Shown piece by piece: positions 1 to 12,613 of a DNA stretch of 64,000 nucleotides. Made by a program: the position numbers and the translations under genes. The stretch is from Steromphala cineraria (Eukaryota; Mollusca; Gastropoda; Trochida; Trochidae): assembly GCA_916613615.1 (NCBI GenBank), contig OU744727.1:20716093-20780092 (forward strand). The letters run 5' to 3'. Each line of letters starts with the position of its first letter. The first letter of the stretch is position 1. The notes beneath the pieces are model-generated. The model saw only the letters and a program-made list of their open reading frames with translations. It did not search any database and had not been told where the DNA came from.

Positions 1-479
1 TTTTGAAATTTCTGATTATCTCTCAACAAGAATACACAGATCAAAGAAGACGGGAGTTATCTGTCCCTGTGCTGGCTTTGGTCATGTAACCAAGCCTCAG
101 AGAACGTTCACCAGAGCCAACCTACTCCCAGGAGAGGAGGCAAGGGTGGGAATGAAGGATTGGTCAGTTGTCAATGGAAATTTTAAATAATGAAGTTTAC
201 TAAAAAAACGCACTATTATTTAACTTACTATTACCATCTAAGACTCACTGTAGCACAGATTACAATAGCGGTAAAGGGCTGTGGGACCCAAGCAGGAAGG
301 TAACCACCTCAACGGTCAACTTATGGTAGGATGGTCTGGGCCCCTGTTAAAAGGGTGTAACAAACCTCGAACCAGAAAGAAAGACAACCAACACAATGGA
401 AAAAGCGATGCAAAGTTTTTTTAAAACAACAACATGGGAAAGTGATCTAACGGTGAGCTGCAATCCCTCTGGGGTAGCA

Positions 480-2130
480 AGACCTGAAGTGCGTTGTTAA
501 GTGAATACCTGAGTCACCATCCTTGCAATGTCCGTCTTCCATAGAAACGTCTCGAGGGTAGTGGTTGGCAAAGAGCATGTATGACAAAAACAGCCCAACG
601 GATGTCCGCCACAGCAATATGGACCGCTATGGTGGCAGAGACTGCACGGATCTCGTAAAAGGTTGAAAGAACTGGTCGCGGTCAACCCATGGCTTTGTAA
701 GCCTCGAGGATAGCAGACCACTGATAGACACTGAAGGCGCTGTCTGTCTCCTTTGTACTCAAAGCAAATGGGGAAGGCCTCCTACTCCCTTGCCATAAGG
801 AACGCATGCGTTCCAAGTAGATGCGAAGAGCTAGAACAGGACAGAGAAACTGAAATCGTCCGTGGGGAATGCTGATCATGCAAGGAAGTGAATGTGAAAC
901 ACCCTGCCTCAATCATCAGACCCTTGGATCTTACACACGAAGTCCGGTGCAAGTTCCTTTGTGACTCTTCCCTCATCCCTCACTTCAAAGCGAAGCAAAT
1001 CAGCCTGCAAAGCATGCGGCTCCGAAATCTTGGCAGCCGAAAGCCATCGCCATGCATAAACTGTCTTAACTTTCAGGCATAGGATGATCATCTCTAATAA
1101 GGGCTTGCAGACATCCGAGCGTAAGTGCTCGGGGACAAATTACCAGATCCAAATGAATCTTGAGACCAGACACCTACCGCTTCCCGTCACCTTTAATTGG
1201 TGGAGCAGGACACCTCTGTAGACGTTTGCCTTCTCCCTGAGGTCATGGCGAAGCAGGAACACATTTCTGGACACCTTTTCCTTGACGTGCACGTTTAGGA
1301 AGACCTGAAATGATCTCAACTGCAGCCAATCCCTCCTAGTTAGGTCCTGCATTGAGGTGAGCAACCCCATGATCTATTGGACCTAGTGGAGCAAGAAGTC
1401 TATTCGCTCCATGCGTAAGCTGGGGACTGAGCAGTGTCCACAATAGCGCCCAGGAAGGCCAGCGAGGTGGTTGGCTTAAGGTCTGACTTGGACAGATTAA
1501 TCAACAACTCCAACTCCAGAGTAATCAGCGGTGGGTATCAAGCCTGTCGTCCACGAATGGAATGAACTGGACATTGTGAGTGAGAAGAAAGTTACTATTG
1601 TTGAGTCACTCTGGTGAAAATCCACGGAGCGAATGATATTCCAAATGGGAGCACATTCCACTGAGAATGGCGCTCCGCCAGAACGAAACTGAGGTACTTG
1701 CAGTGGTCTCGGAAATGGGAATATGCAAGTATGTGTTCTCTAATTCTAGGGCTCCAGCAACCGCATGACTTATGACAAAAAACATGTGACAAAGATATGG
1801 CGTCAGTACGAGGAAGGAGTGGTTAACTTCAACATATGGTTAATCATCAGCTATTTTCTCCTGTCTCTCTTGGGTGAAACGAACATAGGGGAGTAGAACC
1901 CAGACTTGAGGTTTGGGACCAGGATTTCCCCCACTGCCCTCTTGGATATAAGAATATCCATCTGTTCAAACGCTGTGCTCCGTTGAGTCGCAGGTGAGAG
2001 GCTAACCTACCGAACCTAAGGCATATCGCAGGTTCCTATCGATCAACACCAGGAGACCCGACTGTCCCCCCCAAAAAGACCCTGCCGAGGTTGGTGATCA
2101 TTGTTGAGATCCATCCCGGACTCAACATAA
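480..2130 (-). mobile_element. Decayed DIRS-like retrotransposon (reverse transcriptase, RNase H, tyrosine recombinase remnants)
   Basis: Minus-strand fragments in order: FYSPMFVSPKRDR (about 1900, RT start), KYLSFVLAERHSQWNVLPFG plus ISFAPWIFTRVTQ (1700-1595, RT core in the DIRS/LTR style), DWLQLRSFQVFLNVHVKE (about 1350-1290, RNase H side), then SAAKISEPHALQADLLRFEV (about 1040-980) and FLCPVLALRIYLERM (about 840-795), the typical tyrosine-recombinase segments of DIRS elements. Frameshifts and stops break every part. The RT to recombinase order is that of DIRS elements. Neither end can be fixed, and it may run past the left edge. Confidence 0.7.
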
Positions 2131-2588
2131 TCTGCGCAAGGCCTCTCGCCACGGATCCGAACGCATGGTAGAGAGCTGGAGCCAATTTTTTATCTCCGCC
2201 TATTCAGAACCTATATTTTGCTTGAAATCAGGGGGGCAAAATATAACCTCTTCTGTTTCTTCCTGAAAATAAAACGCACTTCTTCCAATCAGTCAGAGTA
2301 GACGAGTAGCATTCTAGCCTGTTGATTCAAAAGCTTGAATTGTTTATTAGCCATAGTCTGTCAAGCAATATACAGCACCACTAATGCAGTGTCGGATGGA
2401 AAATATTTTGAAACTTATAATTGTAAAGAGATTTTTTGAACAAATGTTTTATCAACAAGCAAAGACTGAAGTCCTGTGGAGTCAGATATCTAATCGGCAG
2501 GCCGAATTCTGCAATAGCAATTGGGAAATCTTTTTTTTACCCACTGCAGATGCTCTTTTTTAGCTCAGTATGAAATAATTGCAAAGCA
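2131..2588. other. Intergenic, no gene seen
   Basis: AT-rich sequence with no coding frame or repeat that I can name; the first part may be the outer end of the DIRS-like element. Confidence 0.6.
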
Positions 2589-2860
2589 TATCAGTAATAA
2601 GTGAACCTAGCTTCAATGATACTCGCTTCACTCCGATATTGAGTCTAGCAAGATGCAGTAGAAGGTCGCGTCAGCCAACCTTTCACGGACCTATGACCCT
2701 CCAACGTTATATCTGCGAATGCATACTATTGCGGCTTGGTAAGACGATCCCTTATTGGTCAATTCCAAAGATCGGCTGACGCGACCTTCTAATACATCTT
2801 GCTAGACTCAATAGTGGAGTGAAACGAGTATTATTGAGGCTAGGTTTACCTAGACTGATA
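2589..2860. mobile_element. Foldback element, family A, 88-bp arms
   Basis: Left arm 2589-2676 is matched by the complement of 2774-2860 with scattered mismatches; the loop is about 97 bp. Shared arm motifs include TTGAGTCTAGCAAGATG and GAAGGTCGCGTCAGCC. A shorter relative lies at 25845-25955 (shared AAACCTAGCCTCAAT and GTTTCACTC). Confidence 0.85.
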
Positions 2861-3341
2861 GAATATGCACAACAATTAATTACATAATACCTAAATTGTG
2901 TTTTACACCAAACACACGTGATAAGGATTTGAACTGGTTGGTATAATTCATTAAATAATTTCTTTCATTAATTTGTAGCCGCCATTTAAATCTTAGAGGG
3001 AATCTGGAATGTCCTTATATCCAAATTTCACTCTAAGGGTACCCCCTAACTGTGTACCAAATTTCATGCTTGTATCACGAAAGGCACAATTCTATGTAAA
3101 TTCTTCACATATCTGCTGGACTAGCAATAGGTGTCCTGGAGGTTATCCACGCCCCGATTGAGGATTTATATGATGTGAGTGCGGATATCTTCTTTCTTTC
3201 TAAACCATACAGTCGACTGTTATATTGGCTTGCGACTATTTTCTTATAATTCACAGGAAATTTTCTTCTTTTAGCATTCAAAGGGTACGCAATAAGTGTC
3301 TTATATTTTGCAACATATAAGCACTGTTCTTTCGTTATGTA

Positions 3342-4636
3342 GGGGAGACCAGGGCAAAGCGCGCCCCCGGGGCAAAGTGACCACGCGTAATTTCTCCAAA
3401 CCTATCGACAAATGAAGTAATTTGTCATTACCAACGAATGAAAGTAACCGTAATGAAGCTTTGTGACCAACGCTGGAATCATTTGCCTGAGTTGTGGACG
3501 CAGAATTTCAAATATTCGAAAAAACGCGATTTTACTATATCGAACGGATATGTCTCAAATTCAAATATTTAATAAAAATACAAAACGGAACATTGAACTC
3601 TCGTGCATATGTAACAGGAATTGGTATCATTAATTCATTGAATAATGAAATTTGTAATTACTTGCTTTAATGACTTTCTGTGATGTTCATAACAAATACT
3701 ACCCTTGATGGGGCAAAACGTGCCGGGGGGAGCGCTTTGCCCCGTGTGTTATAAAATATATCATTTTGGTTAACATATTGGTGTTAAAGTTATTATTTTG
3801 CATTTCTTAAGCAAATAATGTAAAGGTGAACTATCATTTTCATATCAGCATTCTGTTTTTTTTATATTAAAATTAAATATACCATTTTTGTTTTGTTAAA
3901 GAATCACGACAAGAAACAGTTACCAAAGCATATTTTTCTGTTGTTTTTTTAATCATGAATATATAATTCATTGTATATTAATGTTCAACCCTAAACGATA
4001 AGCAATTTATGCCGTTCTGCCAAGTCCGACACATAATAGTTGTATGAATTCTTTAAGTCGTCCATATAACCAATTCAATTCATCTTATATATTCTATTAT
4101 TTTACTGGTTTTGATATTCAAAAACCTACATTATCAACACATTCGTAGTTGAAAGAAATGTACATGTACCAACGATAACGATATTTGGTCATTGAGAATG
4201 TTGAACATGTAGGTCCATGATATGTTAAGGACTATTTTGCGCATTCTTGCATATATTGTCAACTTTAATGTTAATTCTATCCTTCATATGGGTTCGATGG
4301 TTGCCTTGCATTATCAAGATGATAGCTTTTGCTTTGTATTGGTTGATTATCTGTGTGTAATATCTATTACATTCTGTGTTGTTTTTCGAATGGGGCAAAT
4401 CGCCCAGGGGATTGGGCACTTTTGCCCCAAACTACAGGGCAAAGCGCGCCCCCTTAGTCAAAATATATTTACGTAAAAAAATCCTTATTCCAAAATGGCA
4501 GATTAAAAAAGCATGTGCCCTGTTACAGTCTATCTGATAAGTATTAGAGATAGTGTGCAAGTTGCATTCTGTACATGTCGGGGTGCCCACTAGACGCACT
4601 TTTATGTTAGGGGGCGCGCTTTGCCCTGGTCTCCCC
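3342..4636. mobile_element. Non-autonomous pogo/Tc1-type element with perfect 27-bp TIRs and TA duplication
   Basis: Left end GGGGAGACCAGGGCAAAGCG (3342-3368 in full) is matched base for base by its complement at 4610-4636. TA flanks both ends (3340-3341, 4637-4638). Internal GGGGCAAAACG / CGCTTTGCCCC motifs at 3710-3745 and 4388-4450 repeat the TIR core. The TIR resembles that of the autonomous element at 28622 (GGGGAGAGTGGGGCAAGACG), so a related transposase probably moved it. No transposase is encoded; the 84-codon frame at 4222-4476 has no recognisable domain. Confidence 0.9.
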
Positions 4637-4639
4637 TAT

Positions 4640-7250
4640 ATCAATTGAGAGACAGTTGCAACCTTTATATTTCGGAAAAGTTCTGTGGGTCTTTCGTTGT
4701 GAAACATTTGACCAACCGGAAGTCGATCTTTTCGATAACCTCCCATGAAGAGTATTCTGTAGCCTGTGTGATTTGTGGCATCCGTCTCAGACCCAGTTGA
4801 ATCTGAAGCAAAAACACGATCATATCTAGATCTTATTTGATTTACATTGTTGAACATCTTAAAAGGGCGATCAACATATATCTTATTGAGCTAGGTCCTT
4901 ATTAAATAACAATCATGAAGATACTTTTCAAAATTAAGGTCAAATAGAAAATATCAGGTTTAAACTGTTGAAGACTGTTCTGCTGCCTATATGATACATG
5001 GCTTTTTTTGTACCTAAACGGGAAAACTATGAGGGAAACTCAATATTGAGTAAATGACTTTCGAAGTTGCTTTATCCTGCAAGAAGTCACAAACCGTTGA
5101 ACATAAAGGGGAAAACGCATTATGATTCTTTCCTATCTTCATTCACATGGTCCACCGTTTTTCGAGTTTGAGTCAGGTGTGGTATGAAGTTGTGCTTCCT
5201 TGCAAAATGACAGCATTAGAAGGTCCTCAAAGTTGACACCCCTAAAGCATAACTACATGTGCAGAGTAAACACACGTTTGTTCTGTTACAGGCACCATTC
5301 GATCGGCTTTTATCCGCCATTTTGAACTGTTATCATTGCGAGCAAACAAATATGCTGTATTATGCTAATTCATATACAAAATTAAGATATAACTACTTGA
5401 TTGATAGCAGAGGAGCATATTTACACATAAGTCATAATAAAAGTTATCAGTTATGACAGCATTTTGTCGTAGTAATGCATTCCACGATCGTAGCTTCGAT
5501 GATAGGCTTCATTGCACGATGTTTTTATTTGAGCAATACATTTTACTTTTTGTCAAATTGTTAAATCAGGAACAACTGAAATGTTAACCTCAAAACATAT
5601 TTGAAATTAAATGTGAAATTATCATGTACAAATCATAAATAATTGTAAACAGGAAAGAATTTCGTTTCCACAAAAAAAACTCATTTTCTCGTTGAAATTT
5701 TATCGAGAAGGTGACGAGAAAAAGATTTGATTGACTATATCCCAAGTCGAGGCGCAAGCTAATCTAGCTTCTGAGCCTACAGATAAGTGGAGTTAGGTAA
5801 CGTTCGTAGCCTGAGACAGGGTGGCATCAAATAGATACATGCAGGGCTCCAGATAATTATTTTGACTCATGCGTATTTCACTCATCAAATTTCAGATTAA
5901 GGAGTAAAATAGCACATGAAAATACAAAGTGAAACGGAGTATTTCACTCATCAAATTTTTGAATTAGGGAGAAAAATAGCAAATGAATCAAAATTAAGGA
6001 GTATTCTACCAATTTCAACATTTTATTAACTTAGCAGTCCTGAACCTGCTTTACTTATGACAGGAACAACAAAGTCTAGACTTGCTTGATAGTAACGTTT
6101 AGTCGGGGCTTGCTGTAATCAACACTGTTCCCCGATCATGGATGATGATAAGGTCAATAGCAGCAGGCTCATTCGCAAAATTTGAAATCTCTTCGTGAAA
6201 GCTTGACATAGTATTCGTGATGTAACACATCGTATTTGTTGAACCAAAACAATATTTGACAAATACATTAACGCACGTAAATAAAATCTGACTCGTAACC
6301 TCAGAACGTCATGCTTATCTGTCTCTCATTGATTTAATAATTTATGCGTAAATCTAAATTTTCAATGCGTATTTTACGCAGATACTCGTCTTATCTGTAA
6401 TGAGAATTAAAAACAAAAGACGTCTACTTATCCAAACAATAACCTACTTCTAACCAAAACCCTCATTACAGCACCCACTTGATACTGAACCTTCAGTACT
6501 GGAAGCACCTGTCTCCAACGTCAGTCTTGTAACAATGTCTGAAATTAATAGGATTAGTATGAAATGTAGACCAAAAATATGCGACTTTCTCAGTTACAAA
6601 GAGATATTTAGCCTGGTTCCTACTAAAGCCAACTAGGGCCAAATTAAATGACAACATTTTTTTTCTAAAACTGTAAATTACTTTTTTTAAAGGTGTTATT
6701 ACAAGTCTTAGTGTTGTATATTCGAGTTTTTAGGATGTATATTCAAGTTTAATTGTTTGTTATTAATACTTTTGAAAGTCAGATCAAGTTGTTAAGTTGA
6801 AATTACAACAATTTAGTTGAAATTACAATTTTTTACTACAACGTTGAACGGAATATTAACGAATTTTAAATTAGTTTGTTCACGTCGTAATTTTGTTATT
6901 TCAACAAATTCAAAAGATGTAATAACAACTATTAAACATGTAAGAACAAGATTAAATTGCAATATACAACTTTAAAAAGTTGTAACTACAACTTCAAAAT
7001 TTGAAAATGCAACTTCAAAACTTGTTACCTTATAATGTTGTAATTACAAGTTCTAAACTTGAATATAAAACAACAAAAACTTGTAATTTCACCTTTAAAA
7101 GTTGTAGGTTTTTGTTGTTGAAAATATTGGCAGTGAATTGGCACTTGTAGTCTTTTGTATGTTCCCGAGCTGTAACTATAGCGCATGCGGAACGAGGCGC
7201 GGGAACCAGGTTGCGATCTTTCAGCTACAGGTAACCGCCAAATCTCATTA
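4640..7250. other. Intergenic, AT-rich, no gene seen
   Basis: No coding exon recognised. At 5840-6010 a stretch with TTTCACTCATCAAATTT is duplicated at about 60-bp spacing; its relative with GCGTA motifs occurs at 6345-6385 and 19130-19400. At 6611-7210 TAGCCTGGTTCC and GGGAACCAGGTTGC may be the ends of a 600-bp MITE whose interior is built of AAACTTGTAATTACAACTT-like near-palindromes. The end match is only about 10 bp, so this is weak. Confidence 0.4.
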
Positions 7251-7272
7251 AAATCAAATCAGTGATGCACTC

Positions 7273-7824
7273 CCTTGTTTCATATTATGTTGTTACTTGT
7301 CTATCATCTAAGATCTGACGGAATCCCGCGTAGAGGTCCATGTCTACCAGGAGAAAGATTTCAACCGGTCACCATCGTGCTTTTACGTTTGTGAAAGTAG
7401 ATTAAATGTTCAAACCTCATCGCTTTTCTTTGTATGTAAGGCAAGTGGTTTTCTGAATGTTTGGGTACACTTGATTTATTACTTTAAAATGAAGGCAGTA
7501 TGTTTGTTGACATTCTTGATTAAAATCTAATCTTCGAATTAAATGTTCGAATAAATTAATCGGAAACTAGATAAGATATTTGTGTAAATATTAGATATAT
7601 AAAATGCGTTTTGTAACATTTTTAAGTCTATGATGCATTACAATCTAGGCCATGTTCTTATTCAAAGAAATATTTCATTACAAAAATAGATTTTTCTATG
7701 AAGTCGAACCTTTCTCTTAAACTGATAGTTAGGCCTATATTGCTTTCTTGAAACACCTTAGTCCTCCTGGATTCCGTCAGATCTTAGATGAGCGACAGGA
7801 AACATTACAATATGAAACAAGCAA
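7273..7824. mobile_element. Element with about 55-bp imperfect inverted repeats
   Basis: Left arm 7273-7325 and right arm 7769-7824 share CATCTAAGATCTGACGGAAT and CTTGTTTCATATT. The 440-bp interior has no coding frame of note. Probably a MITE; the target duplication is not clear. Confidence 0.6.
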
Positions 7825-8014
7825 CTGACGTGGTTGAGCTGTATTCCTCGCAAATGGCACAATATGTATAGATTTTACACATCTTTTAAAGTTAAGTTTT
7901 TTCTGTCACTGTTGGTGTTGAATATTCAAATTCATCAGTCGGGTTGGCATATACACTGTTTTCATTAAAGGACAAGGACAATCATTTTTCTTTTCAAATG
8001 CGAACATCACCTTA

Positions 8015-8168
8015 CAGACCCTTGCAGAATTAGTTACCTGAAAACCGCGGTCTGACTGCATTCTGATCGCGGTCAACCGCGTTCTGACTGCAATCTGATC
8101 GCGGTCAACTGCAATCAGATTGCAGTCTGATCGCGGTAGGTACCGGTAAAGATATCTGCAAGGGTCTG
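8015..8168. mobile_element. 154-bp MITE with TA duplication and internal GATCGCGGT repeats
   Basis: CAGACCCTTGCAGA at 8015 and its exact complement ending 8168, flanked by TA on both sides. The interior repeats CTGATCGCGGTCAAC and CTGACTGCAATCTGATCGC, a GC-richer palindromic filling. Confidence 0.75.
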
Positions 8169-8360
8169 TATATAGTAGTTTACATCGAACATGAAATATG
8201 AATATTTGAACTTTGATACGTGTTATTTGTGCGTTGTTAGAGAGCTCCATTTGATGATAAGTAATCATCTTCAGAAACGAGTTTAGCCTGATATAATTAA
8301 TTGCAAAGGCCTTTACTTTTTACAAATTATTTTTTTAAATGGATATTTGAACTTCGATCT

Positions 8361-8692
8361 CATTCTTTCCCCACAGAGGCAGTTTAAGTCATGAAATGTT
8401 GATCGAGCCTCTGTCCTTTTTAGTCGAGTTTGTGGGGAAGAATGGGAGATGCCTGATTGTAGGCAATCAAAGTTAGTTGTTCAATCAGCGAAGCTGATAA
8501 TTTTGGCTACTAAATCATGGTAAATGTATTATGATATGAACCACTCTTTCCATGCGAAAAGCGTTGTCAATTGCTACAAAACTTCAAATGTGTTGCAAAT
8601 TATTTCCGTCAGGGAATCCACGGATTTAGTTTATTATAAGAACAGAGGCCTGATCAACATTTCATGATCTGCCTCAATGGAGAGGGAATGAC
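8361..8692. mobile_element. Imperfect inverted-repeat element
   Basis: Left arm 8361-8420 and right arm 8636-8692 share TCATGAAATGTTGATC and AGGCCTCTGTTCTTA-like sequence. An extra inverted copy of the left tip (GTGGGGAAGAATGGGAG) lies at 8431-8447. Confidence 0.6.
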
Positions 8693-8782
8693 TATGATAT
8701 GCGTGACCTTGTTTGTTCGGTGTTAAATGGAGTAAAGTGTTAGACTTGTGCAGGCTAAATATCTTGTTTCGTGTTGATCGGA

Positions 8783-8945
8783 CTTAAAGGGGGTTTCAAC
8801 TTCTAATTTTTAACTTCCAGTGTTTTATTAGCGAGGCCCTCTCCGACCCTCTCGGGGCCTCGTTAATAAAACACTGGAAGTTAAAAAGTAAAGGGGGTCT
8901 CCAACTTCTAATTTTTAACGTCCAGTGTTTTATTAGCGAGACCCT
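8783..8945. mobile_element. Palindromic foldback element, family B, one and a half hairpins
   Basis: A full hairpin (AACTTCCAGTGTTTTATTAG, loop, complement) followed by a second left arm ending at GCGAGACCC. The family is seen complete at 19866-20001. The loop reads GGCCCTCTCCGACCCTCTCG. Confidence 0.85.
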
Positions 8946-11104
8946 TGGTAAAGTACAAAAACGCAGCTTTAAAAACAAGAGAATTGATGAGCAAAGCTCA
9001 CTTTTTGTAACGTCGCTCCTCTAAGTGATCATATTTACTAAGATTGTTCACTAAGTTAGGATTCGATCAAAATTGCAAAACTGTTTTAATTCATATAGAA
9101 GTCAATTGACATGCCGATATAGAATGAAATCCATGTCAGTTCTCACGAAACTAAGTGTTCTTTTGGGGCTAATTAATGATACCACTATTGTATAATAGAA
9201 ATCCTGCAATGTCGTTACAATGAGATTATATCATAGTATGTATAAGAAAGAAAATATTGAGAGAAAATGACATGCAAAAGTCACATCTATAGATATAAAT
9301 TCATCAAGTTTCTAGTTATTGCGCGATTTGATTTGAATGAAACAAATGATTTTCACGTGCTGTCATTTGTATCAAAAAGAAGTCTTATTTTCCAAAAACA
9401 ATAGTTGGGTACACGACTGAAATATACATAAGCCACATGAAATGATCATTGTGAATATATACGTCAAGTTTCATAAAATTTGATCAATTAGAAACTGAGC
9501 TATGACTGGCACAAAATGACTCTCAAATTGTGAAAGAAATTAAAGAAGTGGAAAATCTAAAATAATAATGAGGATATGTGACCAATACATGCAAAAGGCA
9601 CATCTGTGGAAGATAGTGATTACACCTATAAAGTCGTATCATATCTGAATCATTAGTATCAGAATTATTAGCGGAAAAATTACTTCCTCAAACAGTCACT
9701 CATTCATTAAGAAGTTGAAAATCTATAACAAATAACCCGGGTATCTGACTGAAATATACAAAAGGTATTTAGGGACCATAGTGAATGCACATCGTAACAT
9801 TTGAAGAAATAGTATCAGAGTTATGAGCGGAACAAAAAGTGTGACGGACGGACCGCAACTTCAACAGGATTAAAATGTAAACTTTCCATGATTGTACACG
9901 TATTGAGAACGACATTTTACATTTCTCGAAATACTAGTCTACATCATTTCATTTGTGGAAACAAATCCCCTTTCATGGGTGCAAGGCGGAAATGCCAGAT
10001 ATGCCCATATCACTTTCAAAAAGTTTTAAATAAAATTCCCGTAATAAATATATTCTTGCCATTTAAAGAGATTTTAAAAATTCCTGTTGATATTTTTGCT
10101 TGTCTTGTCGTTGTTAAAACATTTCAGTATGCTTTGTTTCGCTATTATTTGCCCACATACCTTAAAACAATGAGCAGAGTGAAATCAGGCATCTTCTATA
10201 CTGTCTGGCAGCAAGTAATGTGAACCTCTTGTTTTGTTTCAACCTTGGTGAAAACATCTAAATAAATATCATTACTTTGATTTAATCACTTAACATACAT
10301 ATTTCAGGATCAGTAACTATCTTAGGTGATAATCGAGAAGAAAATGTGGTACGGGTATTAAACATAATACCTTATGACTGAGATCAACATCAAAACATTT
10401 ATTTTAATCTGATTATGTTCAAGCAGGTGTGACTCTCGTTGATACTCATAACCGAGGACATTAATATCTACATCCACATCTATAATAACTTTCTTATGTC
10501 AGTCTTTTCACTATAAATATTTGTTCTAGAACTATGAAAAGTCGCAAGTCAAAGGAAGGATTACTATTGACTCTTAATAACCTAAGATGAATGTTTTACC
10601 ATGACACTTTCTTCCAGTGGATTCTGCAGTGAATAAACATTGATTTAACTTTTCAACAAAAATATTTGAGTGGATCAGTTCATCAGAAAGTTGACAAAAT
10701 GATGTAGTGGATCTCTCCAACTTTGCCTTTGATTGAATTGTTGATAAAATAAACCATTAAAAATCAGTTCAAAAGGTTGTTGTGACCTTGAAACAGCGTA
10801 AACAATTTTCATTTATTTTTCAACATTTTTCAATCTGAGAGTACCGCTAAAACATAAGCCAGACAGATTAAATTGAATAAGGTAACTTAGTTCAGACAGG
10901 TTTATCAACTGGCATCAATACTTCCTGCACTACCTTTTATGTATTGATTTGAATATGAGCCTACAATACACGGTGTATGGAGCTTGCTTCTACTTTGTCT
11001 GGAACACTCGTTTTTTTCCAACGTTTTTGAAAGTCATTTCTCAATAATAGATATATTTCTGAATGGATGTAACATATTCCTTATTATTATAGAAACATTC
11101 GCGA
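8946..11104. other. Intergenic; diverged multi-unit repeat at about 9180-9870
   Basis: From 9180 to 9870 four diverged units of 130-150 bp each carry CACAT..., CAAGTTT..., and GAGCGGAACAAAA-like boxes, ending GTGACGGACGGACCGCAACT. They resemble the unit at 13279-13620. The 111-codon frame at 9888-10223 has CGNKSPFM and RRKCQICPYH but no family I can name. Nothing seen in 10230-11100. Confidence 0.4.
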
Positions 11105-11420
11105 ACACTTTATAAACAAGAAAGTGTTTTTACTTGTAAAAACAGATGTCTCCCCCATACACCATTTCAGCTGAATTTTGTTTTTGAAAATACCTTAAAG
11201 TTTTTTTAAAACTCAAATGAAAACCATATACTTTATATAAAACAACACGAACTGTTAATTTTGGTTATATTAGATTTTTATTTATGGGAATCATAAATCA
11301 ACATCTACATAGTTTGTCAAGTAAAATAACCCTCCCCTTCAAAATGACAAAGTCCAAACTGTTGCAATAGCAACCCAAAAATATGTAATTCAAAAGAAGT
11401 TTGAAGGTGGTGTAAGCATT
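11105..11420. repeat. Dispersed repeat, family C, partial copy
   Basis: AGAAAGTGTTTTTACTTGTA, CAGATGTCTCCCCC and GACAAAGTCCAAACTGTTGC occur in the same order as in 13090-13310. Confidence 0.6.
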
Positions 11421-12052
11421 TATGTAATTCTCAATCTAAATCTTTCTAATTTACAAACTGTCAAAGTAACATTGCATTTGTTTCGTTCCAATGTTATTCC
11501 GCGTTTATAAAGCAATAATGTATTCAAATTCATTCCAACTGTAACAGTGATTATTTGAATGTTAAAATGCAGTTTGAAATTCTACTATTAGACGACCACC
11601 AAAACAGCAGCAAACCAAAACAACATTTTTACGTAATTCATGATCAAATGTCAAATATGCCAAACTGAGCTTCCCAATTTACGATTTCTTACCATCAAAG
11701 ACCACTTGCTTATTATTCATGAAACACGCCAAAAACCGGAATGTAGGTTTTTATCCGGACTGTCTGGTTAAAGTTTTGGGAGTTTTTTAGTTTGGTTTAA
11801 ATAAGGTAAAGATAACAAAAAATAATCCTGAAACGTAGGGTATGTCAAATTTAGGAGACATTTGTTGTAAAACTTCTGAGATTTTGTGTAAAAAAGAGTT
11901 TGAAATGCAGCCGGTCATTAGGTATCACACCTTTTGAATACAAGAAAATGGTCACAATGATCTTGCAAAACCGAATGTTGGGCTCTGAATTTCTTTGGTG
12001 TTGAAGAATGATGGTTCGTTCGAACCCAGTGATGTATCCATAGTTCACTCCC
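11421..12052. other. Intergenic, no gene seen
   Basis: AT-rich, with no coding frame, repeat or motif I can support. Confidence 0.5.
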
Positions 12053-12054
12053 TA

Positions 12055-12213
12055 TAACCAATCCACAGGAACCAGATATCCTAAATAAAATGTAGGTAAA
12101 ACTTAGATAAGAAAGACCCACCCCTCTATATAATTGAGTAGAGGAGTGGGTCTTTCTTATCTACGTTTTACCTACATTTTATTTACGATATCGGGTTCCT
12201 GTGAACCAATCGG
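12055..12213. mobile_element. Hairpin element with about 72-bp arms
   Basis: Left arm 12055-12128 pairs with 12139-12213 (shared AATAAAATGTAGGTAAAAC and AGATAAGAAAGACCCAC). The loop is only about 10 bp, so the whole is close to a perfect palindrome. Confidence 0.88.
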
Positions 12214-12255
12214 GCGTAAACATGTATGTGGACCAGCATAGACTGGCACATTTAA

Positions 12256-12608
12256 AGGGGCAGTAGCACGTTTTTTCAAAATTTTATATTTTACAATTTT
12301 CACTGATAATTGTACGTTAATGCTAAATGTAATTTTTTGACAGTGACAAAAATCTCATTACACAAGCCAATTATCCATAGTCAGAGGACAAAGTATGAAG
12401 ATTCACCTAAAATCCATTGGCGGCCATTTTTATGTGAACACCTTTAATTCATTTTGTGTAAGAAAAAGCAATCGCATGGCTAAACTTTACGTTATTTATT
12501 TAAATTAATACTGATTCATTTAGTTTAATTTCATTGTCTTTCAATTGGGACCATTCATTTTTATTTTCATGACATCACCTTAATTTCCCCTAAAACTTAA
12601 CTGCCCCT
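12256..12608. mobile_element. TTAA-flanked MITE, family D, copy 1
   Basis: 353 bp. Left end AGGGGCAGTAGCACGTTTTT, right end ACTGCCCCT, each flanked by TTAA. Along its whole length it is about 85 percent alike to copy 2 (22144-22500). The TTAA target suggests piggyBac-type mobilisation. Confidence 0.88.
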
Positions 12609-12613
12609 TTAAA

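Noticed and set aside
4222..4476. 84-codon frame inside the element at 3342-4636
   Set aside because: No transposase motif, and it ends in the subterminal repeats; not supported as a gene.
7906..8268. 120-codon minus-strand frame
   Set aside because: It runs through the GATCGCGGT-repeat MITE at 8015-8168; the apparent protein is only translated repeat.
9888..10223. 111-codon plus-strand frame with Cys-rich RRKCQICPYH
   Set aside because: No recognisable domain, no splice context, AT-rich codons; likely chance or a transposon remnant I cannot name.
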